DNA of 64,000 nucleotides from Trichomonas vaginalis G3 (GCF_026262505.1 NC_067203.1:5022001-5086000), one strand, 5' to 3'. Numbered from the stretch's first letter, positions 9,374-18,326 are shown. Program-made: numbers and translations. Notes: generated by a model not told the origin, from the letters alone.

Positions 9374-10222
9374 ATGCTTCCAATAGAAAAAGAAAATTCT
9401 AGAGTTGCTACAACTAAACCATTAGATGAACTTTTTACTAATGTCAGTCAAAAGTTTGAGACAGATACCGTAAAGCATGAAGGCTATCGTTTTGACTACC
9501 CATTAAGATGGTTAAGAGACCCATCCGTCACAAAAGCTATTGGCTTTCGTAGAATGAAGTTCATTTCAGAAGCCATACATGGTTTCCCATTTACGGTCGG
9601 TTTTGAAGTTCGATACTATAACAAAGAAAAACGTATGTATGAGAAATTTGAACAGGGAAAACTTTTACAAGTTAGTTTGCTTATAAACTTAGAAACAACT
9701 CTTCAAGCTTTTCAAGAAAAAATAAACGACATCTATATTGAATATGCAAACCAGTATAACATTGACGAAGGAGAATACCATCTCGATATTATTTATGACA
9801 GGAAAAATGCAACTGTTAAAATCAATAAAATAGAAGACCTTGGAGAAAACGTTTATATTTCCACAAAATATAACAACTTGGCATGGTATAGATTTATGAG
9901 GATGTTAAATCAGCCTGCGGCATATCCAGTACACCCGGACTATTATGAAGTCGAAAACCCTAATGGAACATATGAAAATATTTTCGATCCAGATGCTATT
10001 ATTGTTCATGCTTCATTTTCTGGCGCCCAAAACTCTTTTTTATGCTTGGCAAATGACTTTTACGAAAAACCTACAAAGTTATATGAACCACCGAGTGGAA
10101 GTATTTCAGACTTTCAAGTATGGTTTACTACAGATGGAAGAAAAAGAATAATTCCATTATACCATGCGTTTTACTTAGAACTTAGTTTCATATACAACTA
10201 CTATCGAACGGTAAAAATATAA
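9374..10222 (+). CDS. Maverick structural-type protein, paralogue 2 (A copy, full length)
   Basis: A 282-residue protein, MLPIEKENSRVATTKPLDEL to FIYNYYRTVKI. It has an N-terminal conserved block (YRFDYPLRWLRDP, KAIGFRR), a middle with alternating beta-like segments, and a C-terminal block HASFSGAQNSFLCLANDFYE / SDFQVWFTTDG. It is about half identical to the opposite-strand paralogue at 36,700-37,559. No known domain is recognised. The beta-rich look and neighbours (fibre, amphipathic peptides) fit a capsid-vertex or fibre-associated protein; a minor-capsid role is a guess. The element B copy is at 42,188-43,041. Confidence 0.7.
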   Translation: MLPIEKENSRVATTKPLDELFTNVSQKFETDTVKHEGYRFDYPLRWLRDPSVTKAIGFRRMKFISEAIHGFPFTVGFEVRYYNKEKRMYEKFEQGKLLQVSLLINLETTLQAFQEKINDIYIEYANQYNIDEGEYHLDIIYDRKNATVKINKIEDLGENVYISTKYNNLAWYRFMRMLNQPAAYPVHPDYYEVENPNGTYENIFDPDAIIVHASFSGAQNSFLCLANDFYEKPTKLYEPPSGSISDFQVWFTTDGRKRIIPLYHAFYLELSFIYNYYRTVKI

Positions 10223-10226
10223 TTTT

Positions 10227-10472
10227 TTAATATACCGGTTGTGGTGTTGGATTTGGTTGCCAACTAGACTGTGGTGCAGGTTCAGGCTGTTGTATAACAG
10301 GAGCTTGCTCTTCTGGTTCAGGGTCTTTAGGGATAATACCAACGAACTGACCTACTCTTTTACCAATATTTTTGACACCGTTCCATACTCCTCTTCCGAC
10401 AGATTTTATTCCATTCCATATACCTCTTCCAACATTTCGAAAGAAGTTTCCAATACTACTGAAGAAACCCAT
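10227..10472 (-). CDS. Short amphipathic-repeat peptide (81 aa), candidate membrane-active protein
   Basis: Starts MGFFSSIGNFFRNVGRGIWN. Three near-repeats of an 11-residue amphipathic pattern follow (NVGRGIWNGIKS, VGRGVWNGVKN, IGKRVGQFVG), then a proline/glutamate/glutamine tail ending PTPQPVY. Glycine, arginine and tryptophan spaced this way are typical of membrane-disrupting helices. With the 6,704-7,105 protein it makes two candidate membrane-active proteins per element. Role inferred only. Confidence 0.6.
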   Translation of the reverse strand: MGFFSSIGNFFRNVGRGIWNGIKSVGRGVWNGVKNIGKRVGQFVGIIPKDPEPEEQAPVIQQPEPAPQSSWQPNPTPQPVY

Positions 10473-10490
10473 TTTACTATATGTAAAAAT

Positions 10491-10853
10491 CTAATGTCCG
10501 CCTAGTCTCTTACGTTTCCTGTTGAGTTCCATAGCATTCTTTAACTGGAGCTCATACATTCTGTTTCTCCTCTGGTAGAAAACATATTCTGGGTCAACTC
10601 CTGTGTTCGCGTCATCTGCATAAAGTTGTTTATATCCCACTTCAGGGTTTGTATAAAACTCTTTCCATCTCATATTTGCATACCATGGTGGCAAACCTAA
10701 CGCAGCGTCATTTGACATGGCAGTTTGCATTTGTACATCTGTTGGCACTTGACCATAGTTTGCCATTGCAGTTTGTATTCTAACTTCATTTGGAATATTC
10801 TCTGGGTTTGGTTGTCCAGGTTGCTGTGCATTCGCTAAGTTCTTTGCGTCCAT
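10491..10853 (-). CDS. Conserved Maverick protein (120 aa), unknown function
   Basis: Starts MDAKNLANAQQPGQPNPENI. Two tandem copies of a V(R/Q)xQTAM motif follow (VRIQTAMANYGQ, VQMQTAMSNDAA), then a tryptophan/tyrosine-rich middle (PPWYANMRWKEFYTNPEVGY) and a basic end LNRKRKRLGGH. The element B copy is at 43,293-43,672. The short duplicated motif and basic tail suggest a structural or DNA-associated virion protein. No family recognised. Confidence 0.65.
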   Translation of the reverse strand: MDAKNLANAQQPGQPNPENIPNEVRIQTAMANYGQVPTDVQMQTAMSNDAALGLPPWYANMRWKEFYTNPEVGYKQLYADDANTGVDPEYVFYQRRNRMYELQLKNAMELNRKRKRLGGH

Positions 10854-10876
10854 TTAATATTAGATAAAAATATCTC

Positions 10877-11008
10877 TTACGAGTACATATGCTGAACATT
10901 TGTAGGCATTGGTTCATCTTCATATTCTCTGTACTTTTCTGCCACGTCAAATAAATAAATGACACAATGGAAAAAACCTAAAACAAGTAGTCCTATTTCA
11001 AACCACAT
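10877..11008 (-). CDS. Small single-pass membrane protein (43 aa)
   Basis: Reads MWFEIGLLVLGFFHCVIYLF, a single hydrophobic helix, followed by DVAEKYREYEDEPMPTNVQHMYS, an acidic cytosolic-type tail. Its start overlaps the 3' end of the methyltransferase gene by 16 bp in another frame. The same peptide is encoded in element B (43,695-43,830), so it is conserved. Below usual gene-finder length. Function unknown. Confidence 0.55.
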   Translation of the reverse strand: MWFEIGLLVLGFFHCVIYLFDVAEKYREYEDEPMPTNVQHMYS

Positions 11009-11811
11009 TTACTTACTAATAAAATTTCTTTATTGTGACACTTTCTCCAGTTTATAGGACCTCTCTCATATTCTATCTTGTCATATATAAACTCATAGTC
11101 ATGTATGTCTTCTAACCATCTCATAACGGTTTCCAAACCACTTTTATCGGATGTAAAGTAAAAGCATGGATGGTTATGTAAAACGTCTAAAGTTTCTAAA
11201 GAGTCTCTCAAAGTCCAGTCTACTTGGTATTGAAAATCCCATGTGTTATAGAACGGTGGGTCCACTATAAAGAAAACATTTTCCTTGTCTTTATATTTTT
11301 CATACAGCTCTGTCCAATGACATCTCACAAACTCTATACCCTCAATATATTTTTCTATGTCCTCTTTGAAAACATTTGTATAGTTAAGATATAAAACTTT
11401 TGACATAAGTGTTTCAATGTCATGAACTCTTATAGCACCACTATATAATAGTCTAGCAGATATACTATCCCAGTCTATATATTCTGCTTTTTTCAAAACC
11501 TCTCTCACAATATTTTTCTTATCTAATGGTATACGTTCCATCTTACCTATAAGTATCTTTTCTTTTAACTCTTTCAATATATTGTTTGTGTCTGGAATAT
11601 GTTTGAGACGGTCCATATAGTTGTCGAAGTCATTGCATATAATCTTTGAGTCTGGGAATATTGTATGACATAAATGGGATATATAGAAACTTCCACCGAA
11701 CAAATCTACAAATGTTAGACCATTCGGTAGTTTCTTAAGTTCTCTCAATATAATATCTTTACATCTACTCTTATTTCCAAAGAACGGTAACGGAGGTTTT
11801 GTAAAATTCAT
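10993..11811 (-). CDS. Dam/D12-class DNA adenine-N6 methyltransferase (A copy, full length)
   Basis: A 272-residue enzyme, length typical of Dam-like methyltransferases. Visible motifs are the AdoMet-binding start PPLPFFGNKSR (residues ~6-16), motif I FVDLFGGSF (~33-41), CNDFD (~58-62, acidic AdoMet contact) and catalytic motif IV VDPPFYNT (around 190). It would transfer a methyl group from AdoMet to N6 of adenine in a short DNA site. T. vaginalis DNA is known to contain N6-methyladenine, and Maverick-type methyltransferases are plausible sources or relatives; that link is inference. The element B copy is at 43,818-44,629. Confidence 0.85.
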   Translation of the reverse strand: MNFTKPPLPFFGNKSRCKDIILRELKKLPNGLTFVDLFGGSFYISHLCHTIFPDSKIICNDFDNYMDRLKHIPDTNNILKELKEKILIGKMERIPLDKKNIVREVLKKAEYIDWDSISARLLYSGAIRVHDIETLMSKVLYLNYTNVFKEDIEKYIEGIEFVRCHWTELYEKYKDKENVFFIVDPPFYNTWDFQYQVDWTLRDSLETLDVLHNHPCFYFTSDKSGLETVMRWLEDIHDYEFIYDKIEYERGPINWRKCHNKEILLVSKCGLK

Positions 11812-11939
11812 TTATATATAATAATAAAAATGTTTTTACCCGAAAAGTGACAGAAAAGTGACAAAACATGAAAACATATATAATTTGTGAAAAGTGACAC
11901 ATTATATAATGTTTTCGACCCAGAAGACTAACAATTTTC

Positions 11940-12087
11940 CGAATATAAACTTCATTTATACTAAACATCTTCGGGGCTAGAGGGCGCAACGCGCCTGGAA
12001 GCCCTCCGAATAAAAACTTCATTTATACTAAACATCTTCAGGGCTAGAGGGCGCAACGCGCCTGGAAGCCCCACTACCTTTTTTTTT
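11940..12087. repeat. Right terminal repeat of Maverick A (two 67-bp units)
   Basis: Two 67-bp tandem units (GGGCTAGAGGGCG starts at 11,974 and 12,041) end in GGAAGCCCCACTACC and a T-run. Each unit holds a two-tier stem-loop: GGGCT pairs with AGCCC outside, and GGCGC/GCGCC pairs inside around AAC. The same end, as one unit with a GGCAC/GTGCC stem, bounds element B. Three units occur at 46,921-47,100. The function is presumably end recognition by integrase or replication priming. Confidence 0.85.
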
Positions 12088-12377
12088 AATTTTGTAAAAT
12101 TCGATTCCAAAAATTTTGAAGTGAAAAAAGAATTAATTTATTTCTATTAATTTCCGTTCTTTTGAGACCAGATAGGGGAAATAAATCGCCACTTTTATAA
12201 AGTAGTAGAATTCAGAATCGTTTATATTCAATTAAATATAATCGTATCTACTACTTGTCATGAATGTCGAACACCATTTGGATCAAAAATAATGTGTAAG
12301 TTTAAGTGTCATAGAAACATAAAATGAGAAAAACAAGTTAATTTGAGTATTAAAAACAAACATACAAAAAAATTTGT

Positions 12378-14534
12378 TTAGTTATTGAAAGGATTTGGGA
12401 AAGAAAAAATCTCTTCATCGTTAATCTCAAAGAATATTGATGAAAGAGAGTTTAATGAGTCAATTAAATTGGCAACAATGACTTCATCTTTAAACATCGA
12501 ACTTTCTAAGCACAAACCTTCAGTTCTTGCAGCTGAAATAGCAGCAGCAACCCATGAAGAAGCCATTCCGAGTTTTAGACCAGAAATAACTGCGTAACAA
12601 ACTAAATTATCTGATTTCGTCGAAGTTATGTTTGTAACAGTTTGTTTCAGTGCCAAAAGCTCTGTTGTATCATGGAATATCCCTGAAATGGCAACTTGGA
12701 AGCAATAAAAAGAATTTCTGCAAGATTTCGCAATTATCGGCGTCGGAGGCTTGAAATTGCTTGCAAAGAACTGCGATACATTATATACAATGTCGGAGAT
12801 GATATCAAGTGGAAGGGATTCTCCATTCATCAACTTTTGTTTTAATATAATTGTATCGTTTCGAATTTTTGTATCAAACCTTGGGAAAACCTTTATATCG
12901 GGATTGGTTCCGGGGAATATTCCAGAAAACGTCGTTTTGAGGATCGGTTGAAGAGATGCCCTTAATAATTCAATAAATTCAGGAGATTTAAGGAGGGAAG
13001 AATCAGTATAGAGACTAGAGAACATTGGACTGGATAATGATGAAAGAAAACGCGAAATTATTCCCATATAAAAAATTCGAGAAATAAAAATCGCCAATTT
13101 CTCAATATTATCGATATTTTGGTCAACTATTTTGGAAAAGTGTTCGTAAAAAGAGTTAATTGTGTTTTCTGACATGATTTTTGCCAAAATAGTTATTATT
13201 GAGACAATTGCTCCATCATTCAAGTTAAATTCGCGTATTTCTGTTACTAACTTGCTTAATGCAGCAAAGTATTGCGTTCCGTAGATCGGTTGTCCTCTTT
13301 CCGGAATTTCAAAACCGAAATTTTCCAAAATTTTCTTTGTTTGAGGGGAACAAAGAGGTCTCATGATGCAATCTTCGCATAACTTGCTTCCAGGGATCAG
13401 GAATTCCTTAGAAAGAAAGTCTGTTTTGTATTTCGGAAGATTTGATTTTGAAATTTCGTTAAATAAAGGTGGAATCTGTGTTCTTGACTCATTTTGGATT
13501 TTTAATAGTTCACTACTGAACGATATCTCTTCTTCTGACCTTGATCTGAAGTTTTGCTTTTTTGAAGTTTTTTCTTTGGAATTTGCGAAATAAACCTTTC
13601 TAGAAATTGGTAGATCGAACTTAAGAAGCTCTAGATGCGAGGAAGCCTTCTCAGGAATATCAACATGAGCTTTAAATTTAATAATTTTGTTATTTTGATT
13701 TGATTTCGGAATTGGAGCTTGCTGCATCGAGGCAAATTCCATATCTTGCCATTCTAGTTCATAAACTCTCTCAATGAATGGCTTTGCAAGGACAACTGGC
13801 GGTGGTTTTGAAGATTTTTTAATTAATTGCTTAATAGAAATATAAATTGTAATAAATGTAAATTTCAAGAAGTCGAATGACTCAAATGCCAACATATATT
13901 CTTGTAATAATTGTTTTGACTTAATAATTATTGATTTTCCTTTTTGATTGCCTTCTGCGTAGGAACACTCTAATGGAGGTATTATATATGAGTTAAGTGT
14001 AATTTTAACAGGTGGAATACTAGATGCTTTTGCAGATGCGTTGAAAATAATTTGTTTATTTAAATAATTTATTTCATAGATACCGAGCGGATGACCAGTA
14101 GGATCATAAACTAACACATGAGCGACAACAGGTGGTAGATTGAAATTAACTTCATTAATTAAAGAACGAACTTTTCGAATTTTTTCAATCCATTGAGTAC
14201 ATTCTAATTCTGAGTCAAATTTCATAGCATGAGATTTATGAAATAGTTCGTGTATGGGAACTAGTTGCATTGTATCTAATTTAATTTTTCTGACCATATA
14301 ATAAGGAGTAAATAAATAGAATTCAATAGATTTTGTGTCTTGTGATAAATCAGCATTTTGAAATGAAATAAAGGGGCCACTCAGAGTTACATTATACGTA
14401 GATCGAATGCTAACAACGGGCAAATCATTTAAATTGATATCCATTGAGTCATAACTATTAAATTGGCAAGTTGCTGTGGCTGTTATGCTTCCGATTTGCT
14501 TGTAGCTCTGAGTGAAATAATTTGTATCTTTCAT
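12378..14534 (-). CDS. Host protein of unknown function (718 aa)
   Basis: Starts MKDTNYFTQSYKQIG; the ATG at 14,534 is preferred over the upstream non-ATG codon. The first ~135 residues are beta-rich and end in a helix with a tryptophan (ELECTQWIEKIRKVRS), the arrangement of a PH-like domain, though this is a weak call. A long middle is polar and lysine/serine-rich (~290-400) and carries a small CxxC pair (CEDCIMRPLCSP). The C-terminal ~300 residues are helical. No transmembrane segments or catalytic motifs seen. The PH-like start would suggest a membrane-associated scaffold or regulator; uncertain. Confidence 0.8.
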   Translation of the reverse strand: MKDTNYFTQSYKQIGSITATATCQFNSYDSMDINLNDLPVVSIRSTYNVTLSGPFISFQNADLSQDTKSIEFYLFTPYYMVRKIKLDTMQLVPIHELFHKSHAMKFDSELECTQWIEKIRKVRSLINEVNFNLPPVVAHVLVYDPTGHPLGIYEINYLNKQIIFNASAKASSIPPVKITLNSYIIPPLECSYAEGNQKGKSIIIKSKQLLQEYMLAFESFDFLKFTFITIYISIKQLIKKSSKPPPVVLAKPFIERVYELEWQDMEFASMQQAPIPKSNQNNKIIKFKAHVDIPEKASSHLELLKFDLPISRKVYFANSKEKTSKKQNFRSRSEEEISFSSELLKIQNESRTQIPPLFNEISKSNLPKYKTDFLSKEFLIPGSKLCEDCIMRPLCSPQTKKILENFGFEIPERGQPIYGTQYFAALSKLVTEIREFNLNDGAIVSIITILAKIMSENTINSFYEHFSKIVDQNIDNIEKLAIFISRIFYMGIISRFLSSLSSPMFSSLYTDSSLLKSPEFIELLRASLQPILKTTFSGIFPGTNPDIKVFPRFDTKIRNDTIILKQKLMNGESLPLDIISDIVYNVSQFFASNFKPPTPIIAKSCRNSFYCFQVAISGIFHDTTELLALKQTVTNITSTKSDNLVCYAVISGLKLGMASSWVAAAISAARTEGLCLESSMFKDEVIVANLIDSLNSLSSIFFEINDEEIFSFPNPFNN

Positions 14535-14540
14535 TAACAA

Positions 14541-15499
14541 AAAAATAACACATTTTCATTATTTCGAATATTTAATGAGTTTTGTATACGTTTACTTTTC
14601 ATATTTTTTTTGGGTTATGATTTCATATGATAAAATTTGAATCCATTAATTTAAGTTCTAATTTAGAATTAATTTTAGGAATATCATCCTCATTGAGAAA
14701 CAGAATTAAATATAATATCTATTTGATGCTAAATTCAACAATGAATATAAATCGATATTCCATCATGAGCAAATAGGAAATAAAACTAAGAACAACTCAT
14801 AATAATGAAGATATACCATAATCTTACAGAACATCATACAAATTCAATCAAATAATTTAAATTTCAGATACTTTAGCATAATTAAAGCGAAATCTCTCTG
14901 AAATATTGATATCATAGGATTATACTATTCAATATACATGTCTTTCTGATATTTGAACTGTGAAGAAGTATGACATATCTACAGTCACCTTCAATAATCC
15001 ACTTTGGACTACAAATATCACGCAAGATGAAGATGATCCATTCAAGTCAGATTTCGAAGAAAAAATCTCACAGCCATTCTTCGCTCCACAAACATTGGTG
15101 CAAGAAGAAGAAATTTAATCCATGCACTCTATTTTTTCATGTATCTTTCGCTACTATTTATTAAAAATTTCGGTATTTTAATTTTTTCTTTCTTTTTTCC
15201 TTAAAATTTATTACATATAATATACACATCAATGCAAATTATGACATGTAAATATAAGATTCAAATTTAATATCGAAATTCATCAAATTTTTTATTCAAC
15301 GATGACAATCTTTTTTTCATATAATAAATAAATACACACTTTGTAACAAGTATAATATTAAGAGCTTTTATCAATCACAATATATGATATAAAATTTGGA
15401 AAATTGATATATAAAATTCAAGACTTATATCTATACAGATGAATTCTATATGACAAATAAACATATTACGTATTTAAAATATTTTATAAAAAACAAAAA
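14541..15499. other. A+T-rich intergenic region
   Basis: About 960 bp between two minus-strand genes. It is strongly A+T-rich with homopolymer runs. The only thing seen is the surface-protein tail remnant at 14,957-15,118. Confidence 0.7.
14957..15118 (+). pseudogene. Remnant of a surface-protein cytoplasmic tail
   Basis: An open stretch without a start codon reads TVKKYDISTVTFNNPLWTTN, then ITQDEDDPFKSDFEEKI and ends QTLVQEEEI before a stop. It is acidic and carries FNNPLW. Short acidic tails with NPL(W/F/Y) are found at the C-termini of many trichomonad membrane-anchored surface proteins, where they resemble endocytic sorting signals. The upstream ectodomain and transmembrane helix are not visible here, so I read it as the relic of a lost gene. 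The base composition is richer in G+C than its surroundings, as expected of coding DNA. Confidence 0.45.
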
Positions 15500-16828
15500 T
15501 TAGAAAGTAAATGCTGCAGTATAGTCTTCAATGAGCTGCTTAAGGGATGGATTCTTGTAGTGCTTAACAATTTCGAGTGCTGCCATTCCAATTTCGATAT
15601 CTCTTTCTTCTCCTTTGAGAATTCCAAGGATTATGCCATTACTCTCGAATATATTCGTACAGACATCGTCACGTGCAGATATTGCTCCGATTTGGAGAAG
15701 CGCAAGTTGCAATTCCGGATGTTCTTTTGTTAATGGAAGCAAAAACAAAATTGCGTTGCAGCATTCGATAGTATTTTCAAGATCCTTTGAAAGGGTTAAC
15801 ATGGATCGTGTGACCAAAGACAACATTTTTTCATCGTCAAATTGCTTTTTCGGAATAAATGACATGATTTTCGTACGTTGTTCTTTAGGAACATCAGGTA
15901 TTGCTGCACATGTGCGAAGAACATCGTTAAATAGTATAGGATCGCCTGCAGCTCTGGATAAAATATTTGTTTTAAGTAATTTGAACTGAAATAGCTTAGA
16001 TTTGCATGCATTCTTAATTGCAGATAACATTTGAACTTTAAGGGTATCATCTGCTTCTGGTTTATCCAGAATTTCGTTGAAAATTTCAAAAATCTTTGAT
16101 TCAGCTAATCTATCAGCAATTTCTTTGTAGCTAGCTATATTCTTGAGTGCACCAGCTGCAAAAACCTTTGATTCGATTGGCGAATTAAGGATTAATTGTA
16201 TTAATATTCCGTCAACTTCTTCTTCAAGGAAATATTGATCATTTAAGCTATCATTACTTAATTTGTAGAATATACGGGCAACAGGAAGTAGTAGAGATGA
16301 AGAAGCATCAAGTGCCAAACACAAAATAATTTTGCAAATTATTGTTCGAAGAAGGAAATCATCGATATCTATTAATGCAAACAATCTGTTTTCTAGTGTT
16401 GATATGATTGGATATTGTATATATTCTTTAACATCATCAGGTTTCCAAGAAATTGTAACACAAAGAATTCTGTCCAAAATTGGAGATATTGTATATGGAT
16501 CTGCTGTATCTAAATCAAGTTCTTTTGATGTGAAATCTGGAATTCGAAGTACTAAATCTTCAATTAATAAAATATCTGATGGTTTTTGTTCTGGAATTGC
16601 TTCTTGTTCGGTGTTTTCTGGCTCTTTTTCTGCTTTTGGTAATAACATTTTCTTTTGACGTGGTGAATGTGAAAATAATGAACGATTTACTTCGAAATCT
16701 GTTGTATAACGTGTTGGAGCTCCTAATTTTGATGGCGGTTTGATTCCACGAGGTGTATCTGATATAGATGCAGGTGATATAGGCCTCAAAGATGGAAGGG
16801 CAGGCTTCATTGACATTCTAACGTTCAT
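15500..16828 (-). CDS. Armadillo/HEAT-like alpha-solenoid protein (442 aa)
   Basis: Starts MNVRMSMKPALPSLRPISP. The first ~85 residues are proline/serine/lysine-rich and disordered (RGIKPPSKLGAPTRY, SPRQKK). From ~90 to the end it is almost entirely paired helices with leucine/isoleucine spacing typical of ARM repeats (VFAAGALKNIASYKEIADRL, NAILFLLPLTKEHPELQLAL). The layout resembles ARMC2-like axonemal proteins, a weak suggestion only. It is divergently arranged with another alpha-solenoid gene 37 bp away, hinting at coupled expression. Confidence 0.8.
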   Translation of the reverse strand: MNVRMSMKPALPSLRPISPASISDTPRGIKPPSKLGAPTRYTTDFEVNRSLFSHSPRQKKMLLPKAEKEPENTEQEAIPEQKPSDILLIEDLVLRIPDFTSKELDLDTADPYTISPILDRILCVTISWKPDDVKEYIQYPIISTLENRLFALIDIDDFLLRTIICKIILCLALDASSSLLLPVARIFYKLSNDSLNDQYFLEEEVDGILIQLILNSPIESKVFAAGALKNIASYKEIADRLAESKIFEIFNEILDKPEADDTLKVQMLSAIKNACKSKLFQFKLLKTNILSRAAGDPILFNDVLRTCAAIPDVPKEQRTKIMSFIPKKQFDDEKMLSLVTRSMLTLSKDLENTIECCNAILFLLPLTKEHPELQLALLQIGAISARDDVCTNIFESNGIILGILKGEERDIEIGMAALEIVKHYKNPSLKQLIEDYTAAFTF

Positions 16829-16865
16829 TTTTTATAAAATCTGTCACTTTTTTATCAATAGAAAA
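16829..16865. promoter_or_regulatory. 37-bp divergent host promoter
   Basis: This spacer separates two head-to-head solenoid genes. On the plus strand it contains TGTCACTTTTTTATCAATAG, with TCACTT and TCAATA matching or near the trichomonad initiator (TCA+1 then pyrimidine and A/T) 10-25 nt before the start codon. That is the spacing known for T. vaginalis initiators, whose 5' leaders are very short. Minus-strand signals are less clear. Confidence 0.5.
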
Positions 16866-18326
16866 ATGTTTTATAAGGATTTTCCAAGCGATCAACTTGA
16901 AGCAAATGAAGAAAACGCAGTACACAAAGAATTAGAAGAAGAAAATACATCTCCTATGACAATTTCAGAAGATTTAACAATACAAGTTATGACAGCCATT
17001 GAAAATTTAGAGGATTTCTTACCAATTCTCCGAGAAGCATATCCACTTGTATTTCCCATACTTAATGTACCAATAATACACGAATTTGGAGCATATTTAA
17101 GGCAAAGAGGACCAAATTGTTTTGAAATTCTCAAATATATTATTGAAAGTAACGACACAAATCGTTCGATGATGCTATCAGTAGGAATTATCGATGAAGA
17201 GATTACAGGCGATCTTCCTGATTCTTTTGAATTAATTTACAATTTACTGAGCATTAATGGATCTGAGATGCATAAAAATCACTTCATAAACGCAAACGGT
17301 ATCTTCCACATAGGAAGACTTGCAATGAATCCAGAAACTCAAATGCAAGCTGTATTACTATTCGGATTACTATATGGAGATATTTTTATCGACTATAGTT
17401 TTGATTACTACGATTTCTCACGGTTTTGTATAACTGCAGAAAAACATGAAGAAGTAAATCCTCAAAATCCTGATAATCCTACTGAAGTAGTTACTGTATT
17501 ATCAAATGACAATGACCAGATAAACGATTGGCATTTCAATATGGTTGATATCATGAAATTGTTATTAGAATCTCCAAATCGTGACGTATTTATTTGCACG
17601 GTCAACGGAATCAATACTATATTCAAGTATTCACCACGTGCTATAACAACTCTAGGTTTCCACTTTTTCGTTTTCACTGGAGCAGCAGATTTAGATGCAG
17701 AGCTCTGTACTTATTGTTATGAAGCATTGGCAAATGCATTTAGAATGGACCTTTGTCAATGCATTCCTCCTGACCAATATAATGGATTTCGTAATAAAAT
17801 TAGCGAAATCATAAATTCTCCAGATTCTGTTGAAAAAATTGCAACAAGCTGCATCCATATTTGCAATGCTATTATAGATTCTGCAGATGTCTATCATATG
17901 GAAAGTATTTTAGACGTTTTTGCAGGAACTGAAATTATTCAAGGGTTAAAGAACAGAGTTATTGATGGAAGGTTTAAAGACATAGTTCCTGCAACATTAT
18001 GTCTATGCAAACTAGTTGAAAAATCATACAAATTCCAAGATTTATTGAAATTAAGAGAATTAGAAATCATTGATGTATTTTGCACAGCTCTTGATGGAAT
18101 CGGAGGCTTTGAAAGCAGAGATGCAGCGGAAATACTCAGAGCCCTTATAAAACTATTACAAGAGCAAATTGATAGAGATAGAAATAATTTTTCGCAAGAA
18201 GAAATCACTGAACTTATAGATTTAGATCCAACAATACAAGAAATTCTTGGTTCGCAGAACGAAATTTTGAAAAATCAAGCTACACGTCTTTCTCAAATAT
18301 TTGAAACATTGTTTGTTAATGAATAG
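16866..18326 (+). CDS. Alpha-solenoid (ARM-like) protein (486 aa)
   Basis: Start chosen at MFYKDFPSDQLEANEENAVH, right after the initiator-like motif; the open frame extends further upstream but overlaps the divergent gene. An acidic N-terminus is followed by helical repeats through the whole length (DFLPILREAYPLVFPILNVP, ATLCLCKLVEKSYKFQDLLK, DAAEILRALIKLLQEQIDRD). No catalytic motif, signal peptide or membrane segment seen. Probably a scaffold. The head-to-head neighbour has a similar build, so the two may be partners or ancient duplicates, but I see no clear sequence match. Confidence 0.8.
   Translation: MFYKDFPSDQLEANEENAVHKELEEENTSPMTISEDLTIQVMTAIENLEDFLPILREAYPLVFPILNVPIIHEFGAYLRQRGPNCFEILKYIIESNDTNRSMMLSVGIIDEEITGDLPDSFELIYNLLSINGSEMHKNHFINANGIFHIGRLAMNPETQMQAVLLFGLLYGDIFIDYSFDYYDFSRFCITAEKHEEVNPQNPDNPTEVVTVLSNDNDQINDWHFNMVDIMKLLLESPNRDVFICTVNGINTIFKYSPRAITTLGFHFFVFTGAADLDAELCTYCYEALANAFRMDLCQCIPPDQYNGFRNKISEIINSPDSVEKIATSCIHICNAIIDSADVYHMESILDVFAGTEIIQGLKNRVIDGRFKDIVPATLCLCKLVEKSYKFQDLLKLRELEIIDVFCTALDGIGGFESRDAAEILRALIKLLQEQIDRDRNNFSQEEITELIDLDPTIQEILGSQNEILKNQATRLSQIFETLFVNE

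Larger units (their letters stand above)
1406..12087. mobile_element. Maverick/Polinton A, partial, right terminus present
   Basis: A Maverick-type self-synthesising DNA transposon. Recognisable parts are a retroviral-type integrase, family-B DNA polymerase stretches, a phage-like fibre, small amphipathic structural-type proteins and a Dam/D12 adenine methyltransferase. The right terminus at 11,940-12,087 has the same stem-loop and CCACTACC-T-run end as element B. No matching left terminus is visible, because the element runs into the palindrome array at about 1,405. From about 2,574 onward it aligns with the right third of element B in the same order. It is a fossil: partial on the left and with roughly five to eight visible breaks. 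High similarity to B argues for a young age. Confidence 0.85.

Noticed and set aside
12385-12597. Plus-strand frame opposite the unknown 718-residue host gene
   Set aside because: Antisense shadow of a long, better-supported gene.
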